Positions 8,333 through 18,568 of a DNA stretch of 64,000 nucleotides are shown piece by piece. Made by a program: the position numbers and the translations under genes. This DNA is from Cellulophaga sp. L1A9. Its GTDB lineage: Bacteria > Bacteroidota > Bacteroidia > Flavobacteriales > Flavobacteriaceae. Position 1 is the stretch's first letter, and every line of letters begins with the position of its first letter. The notes under the pieces were generated by a model. That model did not search any database, was not told the DNA's origin, and was given only the letters and a program-made list of their open reading frames with translations. The stretch lies in contig NZ_CP047027.1 of the NCBI RefSeq assembly GCF_009797025.1, forward strand, positions 310,001 to 374,000, in the 5' to 3' direction.

Positions 8333-9757
8333 TTAGTATTTTTCTTGAATATTTTTGAAAGGAGGTAAACGCTGATTACTTCCAACAAAATTAACATCTC
8401 CGAGAGTTAACCTAGCTCTGTCTGCTGCCTTTAATAATTCTTCTACTATTTTAGGATGATTTTCAGAAATATCTGTTAACTCACCCATATCATTATCCAA
8501 ATTAAATAGCAATAGACGATTCAATACTTCTAAACCTTTACATGAAATATTTTTAAGATTCTTTCCTTTAAAAGGTTTTTCGTCCTTGCTTTTAGACCAA
8601 AACGGTTGATCTGCTGAGGTTCTTGGCAAATGCAGCTTCCACTTTCCTTTTCTAACTGCTTGCAAATTGATGCCATTATAATAGTATATATATTCGTGTG
8701 GTGATAACCCTCTTCCTGTTTTTAAGATAGAGGTGATATCTTTTCCATCAATCACTCTATCTTTTGGAAGTTCTGTTCCCGTTAAAGCTGCTAATGTTGG
8801 CAATAAATCCATGGAAGATATAAAGGTATCGTTGACTCCGGTTACGAATTCACCTTTCCATTTGATGATAGCTGGAATTCGGAAACCACCTTCCATAGTC
8901 GTGTACTTCCCACCATTTAAAGGTCCTGCAGAACCTCCAAAATGACAAATAGCAGGACCATTATCTGACAAGAAAATTACAATGGTATTTTCATCCATAT
9001 TATTTTCAGAAAGTACTTTGGTTAACTGTCCTACATGGTAATCCAATTCCTGTACATAATCGCCGTAAAGACTTCCTTTTGAACTTCCTATAAATTCCTT
9101 GCTTGGCTTAATTGGAGAATGCACCGAATGATAAGCTAGGTACAGAAAAAAAGGATTCTCTTTATTTTCTTCTATATATTCAATGGCTTTTTGAGTATAA
9201 TCGCCAATTAATGTTTCAAAAGCTACATTTTCTTTTACAACTTTGCGGTCACTGTAAACATCGTTTAAATCAGGATGACTGCTATGCCAATTGGATTTCA
9301 GCCCATAAAAATGTTGAAAACCGTGGTCGATAGGTTGTGCTCCATCGTTAAAACCTAAATGCCACTTACCAATGGCCAACGTAGCATAATCTTCTTTTAA
9401 AAGTAAATCAGCAATAGTAATTTCATCTGGGTGCAAACCATAATCTTTATGTTTTTCAATTTTACCTTGAGCTACAGGAAACCCATTTCGCATGGGATAG
9501 CGACCAGTAAGAAGTGCTGCTCTAGATGGACTACAAACGGATGATGCTACCTGAAAATCGGTAAATCTTAATCCTTCACTTGCTAAGCTGTCAATATTAG
9601 GCGTTTTAACATCTTGAGCTCCATAACAGCTTAAATCACCATAGCCCAAATCATCAGCAAAAAGAATAATGATATTTGGTTTTTTTGTTTGTGCTGAAAG
9701 TATAAGAGGCAGACAAGACAAAAGGATAACAGGAATAATACAGCCAACTTTTTTCAA
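8333..9757 (-). CDS. S1-family sulfatase, Cys type (C-S-P-S-R)
   Basis: 474-residue sulfatase with a Sec signal peptide ending PLILSAQ, so likely periplasmic rather than lipidated. Metal-binding start IIILFADDLGYGD, site C75-S-P-S-R79, AIGKWHLGF and FLSDNGPAICHFGG are canonical. A late Lys-rich segment near KSKDEKPFKGK is specific to this copy compared with its neighbours. The gene is followed by the GH3 relic and preceded by the SASA esterase at 9840-10721. A dedicated maturation enzyme (formylglycine-generating enzyme or anSME) is needed but is not in this window. Confidence 0.93.
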   Translation of the reverse strand: MKKVGCIIPVILLSCLPLILSAQTKKPNIIILFADDLGYGDLSCYGAQDVKTPNIDSLASEGLRFTDFQVASSVCSPSRAALLTGRYPMRNGFPVAQGKIEKHKDYGLHPDEITIADLLLKEDYATLAIGKWHLGFNDGAQPIDHGFQHFYGLKSNWHSSHPDLNDVYSDRKVVKENVAFETLIGDYTQKAIEYIEENKENPFFLYLAYHSVHSPIKPSKEFIGSSKGSLYGDYVQELDYHVGQLTKVLSENNMDENTIVIFLSDNGPAICHFGGSAGPLNGGKYTTMEGGFRIPAIIKWKGEFVTGVNDTFISSMDLLPTLAALTGTELPKDRVIDGKDITSILKTGRGLSPHEYIYYYNGINLQAVRKGKWKLHLPRTSADQPFWSKSKDEKPFKGKNLKNISCKGLEVLNRLLLFNLDNDMGELTDISENHPKIVEELLKAADRARLTLGDVNFVGSNQRLPPFKNIQEKY

Positions 9758-9839
9758 TACTTTGATTTTAAAATTTTAGTTAGAAAGTGGTTTTGGTTTT
9801 TTTGTATATGCAGATAATTAAATTTCATCTTAATTTTTA

Positions 9840-10721
9840 TTATTTTAAATTATTTAAATGATAAACAGCCTCAGCAAATCTTTCCCCTAAGTCAATATAT
9901 GCTTTGCTATCATAATGCCAAGGATCCGAATAATTATAATTTTTGGTACTCCTGACGATAATAGCATTATCATCTAACTTCACATATTTTTCCTGAGCAT
10001 ATTGCACCAATTCACAATAATCCCAAACTTTTCCATCTTCATCATTACCCGAATCTGATATTTTCCCAATTACAACGGGTAAGTAATTATCACGAAAAGT
10101 AGCTCTGAATAAATCCATCAACCTTTTAAGGTTAAAATAATATCGGGAAGCAACTTCCTCATCATTTCCATCACTTTCTCCTTGCATCCAAATAATGCCT
10201 GACGGAATAAGATAATCATCTCTTCCATCATCATTAATATCTTCTTCATTAAACGCGCTTTTTACTGTCTTTAAAAACAAGTCGTAATTTTTCACACCTT
10301 GTTTCCCTTTATAATCAGGCTCCCAATAGCCAGACTTACGATTTGCCATACTATCAATAGCCGTACCACCTCTAGCATATTTTATAAGTGCAATTTTTTC
10401 ATTTGGATATAACTCCTGCAACTTTTTAGCGAATGATAATTCTACCCCAAATTTTTTAATTCCCGCTCCATGCCCAGGTTTTAAATTTTCCCAGGTTCCC
10501 AACTCTCCACTTTTTGAGCTTCTCTCCGTGAGATTTCCATTAAAAATCCACACATCTGAAAAGGTTTTCTTTAAAGAAGAAGGCAAATCTATGTTATTCC
10601 CTCTTCCAACCATATTGGATTGTCCTCCCAAAAAAAACACTCTTATAGAATCCTTTCCTTCAGATTGCCCGAAACCAATACATGAAAGACTCAATAACGC
10701 ATATACTAAAACTGTTTTCAT
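9840..10721 (-). CDS. SASA-domain carbohydrate esterase
   Basis: 293 residues, signal peptide ending SCIGFGQ. The mature protein is a single SASA/DUF303 domain of the sialate O-acetylesterase / CE6 type: block FFLGGQSNMVGRG with nucleophile S35, RGGTAI, IIWMQGESDGN and a C-terminal DPWHYDSKAY segment holding the Asp/His pair. These enzymes remove O-acetyl groups from glycans. Together with the two other esterase genes of the cluster this implies an acetylated substrate. The ATG lies 5 bases after the stop of a 58-codon lipoprotein-like reading frame, so the two are probably translated together. Confidence 0.85.
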   Translation of the reverse strand: MKTVLVYALLSLSCIGFGQSEGKDSIRVFFLGGQSNMVGRGNNIDLPSSLKKTFSDVWIFNGNLTERSSKSGELGTWENLKPGHGAGIKKFGVELSFAKKLQELYPNEKIALIKYARGGTAIDSMANRKSGYWEPDYKGKQGVKNYDLFLKTVKSAFNEEDINDDGRDDYLIPSGIIWMQGESDGNDEEVASRYYFNLKRLMDLFRATFRDNYLPVVIGKISDSGNDEDGKVWDYCELVQYAQEKYVKLDDNAIIVRSTKNYNYSDPWHYDSKAYIDLGERFAEAVYHLNNLK

Positions 10722-10726
10722 TTTAT

Positions 10727-10903
10727 TTATTTTATTTTTAATGGAATCAATTCATTCGGTGTCAAATACAGTTCATTACCAAGTGGCCTAGCATTTTTAC
10801 CTCGTGCACCATAATCTCCGATATCCTGCGTTATCTGAGCGCATGCTCCTAGCAGAAAGAAAGGAAGAGTGGTTAGTGCTAATATTGCTTTGTTTAAAGT
10901 CAT
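10727..10903 (-). CDS. Small lipoprotein-like ORF of 58 codons, unknown; possibly a truncated gene
   Basis: The ATG at 10903 opens a reading frame with a textbook lipoprotein signal (LPFFLLGAC) followed by only about 37 residues, including QDIGDYGARGKNARPLG, and a TAA at 10727. The frame ends 5 bases before the start of the SASA esterase. The Cys-ending signal and the tight coupling argue that it is, or was, translated. I do not recognise the mature part. It could be a genuine small lipoprotein or the N-terminal stump of a larger enzyme lost by deletion. Confidence 0.5.
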   Translation of the reverse strand: MTLNKAILALTTLPFFLLGACAQITQDIGDYGARGKNARPLGNELYLTPNELIPLKIK

Positions 10904-11007
10904 AATTTACTTCATTTATTAAGATGCTTCTTATTTAAATTTTGTTGAACCGTATTGATTTTAATTGCAAACTATGGTCATATTACTTTTCATTTTCTAA
11001 TTTTCGT

Positions 11008-12603
11008 TCATTCTTGTATGTTATAGGTGGTTTTCAAATATTCAATTGTCGCAGCTAATTCATCTTTGTTCAAAGGCTTTTCATAAATCAGACATCGAGC
11101 AATCTCGCCATCAAAAGATTCTGCACCGGGATGATTCGTCGCATCTCTTTCTTGACCAATGGCCATTTTGGAAGGATTGGCTTTGGGATTTACTATGAAT
11201 GGTTTTTCTGCTATCGAAGAGGTAGAGTTAACAAAAAGCTGCAGATTCACAGTATCTTGGCCTTCTCCCATTCTACCCATTACAAGATAATACCTAGATT
11301 TTTCTAGGGCTTCATCTGCAATGACGTGTGGGCTATTCTTATTCCACAATCCTTTCTCTAATCCGTTTCTAGCGCTAATCCAGACTTTATTTTCATCACT
11401 CATTCCACCCCAAAATCCCTCATATTGACCCTTTTTATCCATATTGGTATTCCGAAGATTACCAAAAAAAGAATTTACTCCTGGCTTCCCCTTAACTTGT
11501 TCGTATACAGCCATGATGGAAAACCATGTATAGCCACTACCTTGTGTTAGATGATCGAATGCATCTTCTTGGTGATTGAGTAATTCTTGTCGATGAAACA
11601 CAATTGTGTTATGGCCATTTAATTCAGGAACATTTAGTAAGAGTCTTGGTCTTCCAGAACCCGATATTTTTCTACCTATGTCTTGCTTTATAAAGCTTTT
11701 GATGTTGGTACCTTCGACTTGATTTTTCCATTCACCAATTTTACTTCCATCTTCCAGCGTAACTCCATGATCGGCATTGAGATCGACCAATAAACCATCA
11801 GCAACAGGAAGAGAATTTGCAATCTTTGATATAGCCGCCCACTCAATTCCTCCCTTAACTAGCTTCTTAAAATTTTCATCTTCATAAGTGGCTACTGTAT
11901 GTCCTAACGATGTGAAAAAGGAACGCCCGCCATCTACATACTGATACCAAGTAAATGGATGGTCTCCGCCCATTTTTTTCTCTCCTTCGTACGAATCTTC
12001 GTCCAGCGAAATGAGCACATTTACACCCGCTCTTGGATTGCTTGAAAACCTATGCCATTCATCTGTCATCCTCCATTCGTTTTTTAAATGTTGGGTACTT
12101 ATATGTGTATTATCTTCAATGATAAGTCTTGCAGGTTGTACTTTAGGGTGATCAACCAACCGTGTGCCGATCAGTTCTTCATACCATTTTTGAAATTCAC
12201 CTCCTTCATGCCAAAGTGCTCCTGCGCAGTGGATACCCACAAAACCTCCTCCATTACGGATAAAATGTTGCAAGGCCTGTTGCTGTTCATTGGAAAATAG
12301 TCTTCCTCTATTTCCACAAGTGTTATTAAATAAAATGACATCGAAAGAGAACAAGTTTTTTAGTGTGAACAAAGAAGTATCGTTTGTGGAGACCACTTCC
12401 CATCCATTTTCTTGTCCCAAGGTTTCTATTAAATTTATACCCGCTTGTTTTGACTTATGCACGTGGCCATTGTCTCCGTGGAAGTTGAGGACTCTAGGGC
12501 GTTCGACTTGCCCGTCTGCGCTCAGAGGCTCTTGAGCAAAAGCAATTGTGCCACAGCTAATGAAAGTAATAAACACTAATTTCTTTAAAATAAATGAATT
12601 CAT
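11008..12603 (-). CDS. ThuA-like domain plus concanavalin/LamG-like domain protein
   Basis: 531 residues, signal peptide ending TIAFAQ. Residues about 35-255 form a ThuA (trehalose-utilisation, glutamine-amidotransferase-like) domain: RVLNFHGDNGHVHKS, VILFNNTCG, NGGGFVGIHCAG, DHPFTWYQYVDGGRSFFTSLGHT. The remainder is a concanavalin/LamG-like beta-sandwich with YTWFSIMAVYE, LNGHNTIVFH and FDGEIARCLIYEKPL. ThuA proteins are frequent in carbohydrate loci, but their reaction is poorly defined. The LamG half suggests glycan binding. It lies 19 bp downstream of the GH116 gene in the same operon. Confidence 0.82.
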   Translation of the reverse strand: MNSFILKKLVFITFISCGTIAFAQEPLSADGQVERPRVLNFHGDNGHVHKSKQAGINLIETLGQENGWEVVSTNDTSLFTLKNLFSFDVILFNNTCGNRGRLFSNEQQQALQHFIRNGGGFVGIHCAGALWHEGGEFQKWYEELIGTRLVDHPKVQPARLIIEDNTHISTQHLKNEWRMTDEWHRFSSNPRAGVNVLISLDEDSYEGEKKMGGDHPFTWYQYVDGGRSFFTSLGHTVATYEDENFKKLVKGGIEWAAISKIANSLPVADGLLVDLNADHGVTLEDGSKIGEWKNQVEGTNIKSFIKQDIGRKISGSGRPRLLLNVPELNGHNTIVFHRQELLNHQEDAFDHLTQGSGYTWFSIMAVYEQVKGKPGVNSFFGNLRNTNMDKKGQYEGFWGGMSDENKVWISARNGLEKGLWNKNSPHVIADEALEKSRYYLVMGRMGEGQDTVNLQLFVNSTSSIAEKPFIVNPKANPSKMAIGQERDATNHPGAESFDGEIARCLIYEKPLNKDELAATIEYLKTTYNIQE

Positions 12604-12621
12604 ATTTGTAATTTTAATCTA

Positions 12622-15216
12622 CTATTTTGAATTCTTTTTAACCCTGAATAGTACCGTTTCATTATCGGTAAATGCCTTTTCTCCCTTAAATGCGATAGAA
12701 CCAAACCCCTTAAGAGTAAATGATTTCAGGTTTAAAGAACCACTCAAAACTGTAAGCGCAACTTTTTTTATTTCCCCTTCTTTCGTAATCTTAACGTTTC
12801 CATATTGATAACCATTAGACCAAAAATAAGCCCCTTCATTATCATTAAATTTCATTGATTCATCTACTGCAGAATAATTAAACCCTGTAGTTGCCAATAT
12901 ACTTCCCCAAGCCATCATTGCTCTAGCATAGTGGTTTCCAAATTCCGCTTCATTAAACGGATTTCTCTTTTTACCATCATATCTATCTCTAACATCTTGC
13001 ATCGTTTTAAGCCCAATAGTATCTTGGTTTTCATACAACATCCCTACAGCAGCCGTGTACTCAAAACCGGTCATCACTTCTGTAAAATAAGGGAAAGGTT
13101 TCTCTGGACGTTCTCCAGGATATGCTGCCATTAACAACGCAGACTCATCACCTAAAGCATAAGAGCGCATAAAATTAGGGTGTTTAGAAAGGTTCTCTCT
13201 GTAATTATATTTAATGATGGCTTTGTTGGTTTTCTTAATATTTTCCTCGTTTGCCAAATACCCTAAATCTAAAATATGTGCCATAACTTGACCTACTAGT
13301 TGATCTATTAAAACACCTTCTCCTAATTGATAGTCTGGACTTGTTAAATCTTTAGCTCCAATACCCAACCTCAATCCTGGTGCTACATTTTCTTGTAGCA
13401 TTGGCGGTTGAATGTCTTGTTGGTAATATTCCCCATTAAATAAATTTTTATCCATCCATTTAGAACCACTCTCGTACAAATTTTCACAAGTTTTTGCAAA
13501 AGATTTCTCTCCTACATATTTAGCCATTTTTTCTGAAGCTTTTAAAGCTCCCAAATACCAAAACCCCATTTGTGGATTAGGCCCAAAATATTCTACATCC
13601 ATGGTATTGTGTTGAGAACCTTCCATGACACCATCTTTATTAGCATCCCAACCACCTTTGATCCAGCAAAATTCCAATGCTTTTTTAACCATTGGCCAAT
13701 GTTTCTTTAAAAAAGCATCATCACCAGAAAGTTGCCACTCACGATAAAATTTCATGATACTTCCCATTTGTCCATCTGCAGCAGCTTTACCATGTTTTTG
13801 TGCATGCTCTAGTGGTAAATAGAATCTAAAACTCATTAGTCCATTAGTGTCAGTTCCATATCCAAATTCAACATCTCTCATGGTTTGAGCCAATTCACCA
13901 AATAAAAATGGCGTTACTTGTTCATAATTCCAAACATGAGTACAAGAGCCAAAACCAGCTCCTCTGTTATGAAAATTACCTTCCCAACCTAACAAATGAC
14001 CTGTTTCTGTTCTAAAAGCTAGTTGAGTTCTTAAATGTGCTAAATTAAAAAGTGCTGCTTCTTTTGTAATTTGAGGAATATCACTTTCTATAAAAGTTTT
14101 TACAAACGTTTTTGTGTCATCTTCTAAAGCATTTAATTTTGGTACTGTTTTTAATGCAACATCCCAAGCATCAGTATATTTAGTGGCATAATAATTACCA
14201 ACAATACCATCTATTTTTTTATGAAACCCTGGTTGTGGCCAAGTGGGGCGGTTAGAAAAGTGCCAAGTAATCAAAAATTTCATTTCCTTTTCTTCTCCTG
14301 CTTCTAATACTATTTTGGTTGCCAATGTACCTGTTGGCGCATCTGTTTCTAGATTTTCTCTATCTTCTAACAATCCATCAGCACTAAAGTCATCCCAAAA
14401 ATCTAGTGTGGCATCCCCAAATTTAGCTGGCAACCAATTGGTTCTAAAGGTTGTTTCCCCATCAATCAATGATACAAGGCTCATCGTTCCCCATTGTGCA
14501 CTTTTATTATCCACACCATTAGAAGTATAATAAATGCCTTTGATATCGTTTTCTTCTCGAAACGTATTTAAGTTCTTATCCGGTTTTCCGTTATAACCAT
14601 CGGTTCCTATAATATTCTGGATGGTTCCTGCTATGGCTATTTCTAAAGCAGCATTGGATGTGTTTTTAACCCGATAACTTAAAACGGCCATTGGAATACT
14701 ACTATCGTCTACTTTTCCTGGTATTAATGGATTAAAAGCACCAACGGTTACTTCTATTGGCAATTCATCATCCGTTAATTCAACTTGACCAAATGGGTAA
14801 GCTGTTTTAAAAATAGCATTCTTAAAACGAGGAAGTCCATGATTGGAAGCAATAGCTCCAAAATCACCCTCGTATTCTAAATCTGATACAGGTCCTTCTA
14901 GCAAGACCACTTGCCCTTTTTTATCTTTTTCTTTAATATAAGCTGAGAAAAAGGGAGCTCTCTTTACAGGGCCCTTTATTAAACTAGGATTAAAACCTTT
15001 CATAGGCCTGTTCATAATTTCCCAGTCCTGTAAACCTCCTCTTCCATTTAATGCTACCGTACCCGTACCAATACCACCGACAGGCATGGCAATACGTTTT
15101 AGGTACTCCCCCTCGTAAGTCTTTAAAACCGGCCATTCATTTTGTTGGGCAAAACTTTTAAAACCAACAAATAATACAAACACTATCGTTATCCAACCAA
15201 TACTTCTCTTTTTCAT
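12622..15216 (-). CDS. GH116 beta-glycosidase
   Basis: 864 residues with a signal peptide ending KSFAQQ, the usual size for GH116 (beta-glucosidase / beta-xylosidase / GBA2-type). The N-terminal beta-sandwich starts with RIAMPVGGIGTGTVALNGRG. The (alpha/alpha)6 catalytic domain includes GWEGN, GSCTHVWNYEQ, DGQMGSIMKFYREW and GSQHNTMDVEYFGPN. E412 in the WEG block and D540 in NTMD fit the positions of the nucleophile and acid/base of characterised GH116 members. The signal peptide implies it works outside the cytoplasm on oligosaccharides from the locus. Substrate could be beta-glucoside, xyloside or another hexoside. Confidence 0.88.
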   Translation of the reverse strand: MKKRSIGWITIVFVLFVGFKSFAQQNEWPVLKTYEGEYLKRIAMPVGGIGTGTVALNGRGGLQDWEIMNRPMKGFNPSLIKGPVKRAPFFSAYIKEKDKKGQVVLLEGPVSDLEYEGDFGAIASNHGLPRFKNAIFKTAYPFGQVELTDDELPIEVTVGAFNPLIPGKVDDSSIPMAVLSYRVKNTSNAALEIAIAGTIQNIIGTDGYNGKPDKNLNTFREENDIKGIYYTSNGVDNKSAQWGTMSLVSLIDGETTFRTNWLPAKFGDATLDFWDDFSADGLLEDRENLETDAPTGTLATKIVLEAGEEKEMKFLITWHFSNRPTWPQPGFHKKIDGIVGNYYATKYTDAWDVALKTVPKLNALEDDTKTFVKTFIESDIPQITKEAALFNLAHLRTQLAFRTETGHLLGWEGNFHNRGAGFGSCTHVWNYEQVTPFLFGELAQTMRDVEFGYGTDTNGLMSFRFYLPLEHAQKHGKAAADGQMGSIMKFYREWQLSGDDAFLKKHWPMVKKALEFCWIKGGWDANKDGVMEGSQHNTMDVEYFGPNPQMGFWYLGALKASEKMAKYVGEKSFAKTCENLYESGSKWMDKNLFNGEYYQQDIQPPMLQENVAPGLRLGIGAKDLTSPDYQLGEGVLIDQLVGQVMAHILDLGYLANEENIKKTNKAIIKYNYRENLSKHPNFMRSYALGDESALLMAAYPGERPEKPFPYFTEVMTGFEYTAAVGMLYENQDTIGLKTMQDVRDRYDGKKRNPFNEAEFGNHYARAMMAWGSILATTGFNYSAVDESMKFNDNEGAYFWSNGYQYGNVKITKEGEIKKVALTVLSGSLNLKSFTLKGFGSIAFKGEKAFTDNETVLFRVKKNSK

Positions 15217-15251
15217 GCTAAACTTTTTTTCCTATTTTTATTCACCAAGCT

Positions 15252-16658
15252 TCAGTTGGAAAGTGGTTTAGGGTTCTCTACATAAGCGGCAGGCCTGTTA
15301 TGTACATTGATATCTTCCTTAAAGGCCTCGATATAATTGGTTAACCTTGCAGCTATAGAATCTTGTACTGAGATAACATTGGTCGTTTCCCCGATATCTT
15401 CATCAAGATTATAAAGCGCTGGTGCTTCATCCCCTTTTATGCGGAGCTTCCATTTACCCGACCGGACCGCTTCAAGAACGTTTTCCTTATAATAAAAGAA
15501 CATTTTATGTGGACTTTTCTTGTTTTCGCTTAGCACGGACCAAATATCCTTTCCATCTATGACTCTGTCTTCGGGAATTTTAGCGCCTGCTAGTTTAGCA
15601 AAGGTTGGCAGCATATCCATTGTGGAAAGAAGCGCATTGCTGATTTGCCCTGCAGGAATTTTTTTAGGCCAACGAATCACGGCCGGAACACGCATACCCC
15701 CTTCGAAGGTACTTCCTTTCTTGCCCTTCAATGGAACGGCACTACCTATGGAGGGACCATTATCGGAAGTAAAAACTACCATAGTATTATCATCGATTCC
15801 GTATTTTTTCAGGGCATCCAAAATTTCTCCTACTGACCAATCGATTTCGTTAATGGCATGGGCATATATTTTATCACGGGTTCTATAATCGATAGTACCG
15901 TTTTCATTCCCTAAGGCCTCTTTTATGTCGACGGGAACATTTTTCATTACCTCTGGGGAAACATGTATCGGACGATGCGGAATAGGATGTGGTACATACA
16001 GAAAAAATGGGTGGTCCTTGTTTTTCTCGATAAAATCTATAGCTTGTTCCGTTATTCTTTGGGTCAGGTAATCCGCATTAGGATCCCTTTCCACAACCTG
16101 TTCTCCCTCCAACAAAGGAAGTGGTGGAAACTGGAACTTTTTCTGCTTTGGATGGTAAGGATGAATATCATGACTATATGGAATTCCGAAGAATTCATCG
16201 AAACCCTGTTGCGTTGGTAAAAAAGAAGGTTGATCTCCCAGATGCCACTTTCCGAACATCCCCGTTTTGTAGCCTACCGTTTTCAATACTTCGGCAATGG
16301 TGATTTCCTCAGGATGGAGTCCCTTTGCATCCGCCGCAAGCAAAACAGCACCACGCGACCCAGTGGCCATATCGTTGCGCTTTGGGTAGCTTCCGGTCAT
16401 CAATGCCGCACGGGATGGCGTGCAAACCGGGGCAGCTACATAAAAGTTCGTAAGTCGTACTCCTTCGCGAGCCATTCTATCGATTCGCGGTGTGTTCACA
16501 TGCTTACCCCCAAAACAACCCAAATCGTTATACCCTTGGTCATCTGTAAAAATGATGATGAAGTTAGGTGCTTTTCCTTCTTGGTTTCTGGCTGGTTGTG
16601 AACAACCGAAAAGGGTTGCCAAAAGTAGAATGATGCATAAAAATTTTATGTCCCTCAT
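15252..16658 (-). CDS. S1-family sulfatase, Cys type (C-T-P-S-R), lipoprotein
   Basis: 468 residues with lipobox LATLFGC. Canonical blocks are FIIIFTDDQGYNDLGC, the C79-T-P-S-R83 site, MFGKWHLGDQ, HPFFLYVPHPIPHRP and VFTSDNGPSIGSA. The late stretch KMFFYYKENVLEAVRSGKWK matches the usual C-terminal subdomain. Start codon chosen because it gives a complete lipoprotein signal and lies just after the GH29 stop (2-bp gap), pointing to strong translational coupling with that GH29. The pairing fits a sulfatase that exposes a residue for the adjacent alpha-L-fucosidase/galactosidase, but this is inference. Confidence 0.93.
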   Translation of the reverse strand: MRDIKFLCIILLLATLFGCSQPARNQEGKAPNFIIIFTDDQGYNDLGCFGGKHVNTPRIDRMAREGVRLTNFYVAAPVCTPSRAALMTGSYPKRNDMATGSRGAVLLAADAKGLHPEEITIAEVLKTVGYKTGMFGKWHLGDQPSFLPTQQGFDEFFGIPYSHDIHPYHPKQKKFQFPPLPLLEGEQVVERDPNADYLTQRITEQAIDFIEKNKDHPFFLYVPHPIPHRPIHVSPEVMKNVPVDIKEALGNENGTIDYRTRDKIYAHAINEIDWSVGEILDALKKYGIDDNTMVVFTSDNGPSIGSAVPLKGKKGSTFEGGMRVPAVIRWPKKIPAGQISNALLSTMDMLPTFAKLAGAKIPEDRVIDGKDIWSVLSENKKSPHKMFFYYKENVLEAVRSGKWKLRIKGDEAPALYNLDEDIGETTNVISVQDSIAARLTNYIEAFKEDINVHNRPAAYVENPKPLSN

Positions 16659-16660
16659 AT

Positions 16661-18523
16661 TTATTGTGGAATTAATGTAATGTCCCGCAACGTCATTAAA
16701 CCCTGATGATATACTATTGCCTCCTCTGTTATATGAATTGGTTTGATGATCAGTTTGTGACGCCCTGGTTCGAGTTTTACTTTGCCTAGATTAAATGTTT
16801 TATAGTTTACACTTAAAGGTGATTCTTTTGCTTTTGGCTTCTTATCTATTTTTTCGACGGTATGTTCAAAAGTTTGGTCGGCGATTTTCAGTTCAAAAGA
16901 TCCTCCGTTAGTGAGGTTAGCATAGGTTATTTCAACTGCATAATCTCCTTCTTCCTCTGCCAGCAACTCCCATTCTACCCAGTCTGATTTTTCTGTCCAT
17001 CCCTTTAGGTTTTCACGCTGTGAACCTGATCCCGTGCCATAGTAAAAATAGAGTTGCTCACCATGTACCTCGGCGAAAGCAGCGGATAAGAAATACCCTC
17101 CTTTGGGCACTTCACGCATATGATCCACGGATTCAAGTTTTTTTGCAAATGCGCGAATGGAATTATCTACCTTGGCAGCTTCTTTGAGTTTAACCTTTAC
17201 TACGGTAGCCATTGGATCTGGTGATATTTTGGGAACCGTAACTACTACCGTACTCTCTTCTTTCCTATATTCCAAAGATGTGCCGTTCACCGATAGACTA
17301 ACGGATTCAATCTCTGACAGCAACCCGGGAATCACTAGTTTTTCATCGCTCGGCCAGTCAAATACCTGATAGTATAACACATTTCCTTTTTGGGTACAGG
17401 TGCCCCATTCCAATAGGTAATGTGGCCCTTTTTTCGCTCCATAGATAGATTCTCCATTGGTCTTTAACCATTTCCCTACCTTATCCAGTTTATTGATACT
17501 AGATTCTAAAAAACCGCCTTTTGGAGTAGGTCCTAGATTCATTAAAAAATTGCCGCCTCTCGAGGTAGCGTAACAGAGTTTGTACAAAGCCCATTCAGCA
17601 GTTTGTGATGTATTGGTTCCATCATAAAACCAACTCCCATCAAACTTGGCACAACCCTCCCAATGCTCATTCTGGTTGCCTACATATGGCAAAAAATTTT
17701 CGGGCGACTGATGGTCGCCTTCGCCTCTCCTTCTTTGACCTATACGGTTCGCTAAAACGGTGTTGGGCTGGAGTGTCCTTATTTTATTCCTAAATTCTGT
17801 AGCACGCTCTACTGTCCAGCTATTAACCCATTCGCCATCGAACCAAACGCTTACCATAGGGCCATAATTGGTCAGCAGTTCTTCTACCTGATTGAGCATA
17901 AACTCGTGATAATTTTTATAATCAGCGTTTCCGATTTCTTTACTATAATCAGGATGATAGAGATCCCAAACAGAATAATAGACTCCGAACAACATGTTGT
18001 ATTTCTCACAGGCAGCTGACAACTCTTTAATGGGGTCTCTTTTAAAAGGGGTTTGGTCTACAATATCATAGTCGGTATGCTGAGAATCGAACATGGAAAA
18101 CCCTGCGTGGTGCTTTGCGGTAATAACCATGTATTTAAACCCTAGATCCTTCGCCTTTAGCACCCATTCCTCCGCATTGAAATCCATAGGAATAAATTTG
18201 GCCAGTGTATCTTGTGGAATTATATATTCTCCTCCCGAGCGTTGCGGACCCCAATGTAGAAATAGGCCGTATTTGGCGTCCGCCCAATTTTTCATACGCA
18301 GTTCTCTTGCATTGGCTGTTTCTCCTGGAAACCCTAAAACAGGTTGTTCTCCCACTTGAAATTGTGCAAACCAAGGCAGGTCTTTCTTTAAAAAAGCAGA
18401 TTTCTCTAGTGGATCACCCATATAGGAGCTCTCCGTTAGGTTCTTTGAACTTTTGGTTTCATTACAAGATGAAACTGTAAATAGAAGGGTTAAAGATAGA
18501 ATGCTATAAATTATTCGATACAT
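16661..18523 (-). CDS. GH29 alpha-L-fucosidase (or alpha-L-galactosidase), lipoprotein
   Basis: 620 residues with lipoprotein signal LLFTVSSC. The GH29 barrel shows KYGLFLHWGPQR, VITAKHHAGFSMFDS, FGVYYSVWD and nucleophile D229 in VSVWFDGEW. A C-terminal beta-sandwich of about 200 residues follows, with a carbohydrate-binding-like stretch (WVEWELLAEEEGDYAVEITY). GH29 releases alpha-L-fucose; a GH29 from a porphyran locus acts on alpha-L-galactose, so both are possible. The partial gene at the window start is a close paralog. It lies 2 bp upstream of one sulfatase and 45 bp downstream of another. Confidence 0.9.
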   Translation of the reverse strand: MYRIIYSILSLTLLFTVSSCNETKSSKNLTESSYMGDPLEKSAFLKKDLPWFAQFQVGEQPVLGFPGETANARELRMKNWADAKYGLFLHWGPQRSGGEYIIPQDTLAKFIPMDFNAEEWVLKAKDLGFKYMVITAKHHAGFSMFDSQHTDYDIVDQTPFKRDPIKELSAACEKYNMLFGVYYSVWDLYHPDYSKEIGNADYKNYHEFMLNQVEELLTNYGPMVSVWFDGEWVNSWTVERATEFRNKIRTLQPNTVLANRIGQRRRGEGDHQSPENFLPYVGNQNEHWEGCAKFDGSWFYDGTNTSQTAEWALYKLCYATSRGGNFLMNLGPTPKGGFLESSINKLDKVGKWLKTNGESIYGAKKGPHYLLEWGTCTQKGNVLYYQVFDWPSDEKLVIPGLLSEIESVSLSVNGTSLEYRKEESTVVVTVPKISPDPMATVVKVKLKEAAKVDNSIRAFAKKLESVDHMREVPKGGYFLSAAFAEVHGEQLYFYYGTGSGSQRENLKGWTEKSDWVEWELLAEEEGDYAVEITYANLTNGGSFELKIADQTFEHTVEKIDKKPKAKESPLSVNYKTFNLGKVKLEPGRHKLIIKPIHITEEAIVYHQGLMTLRDITLIPQ

Positions 18524-18568
18524 AGGTTTGCTTTATTTAGTATTTTTCATGGTTTATATATTTATTTT

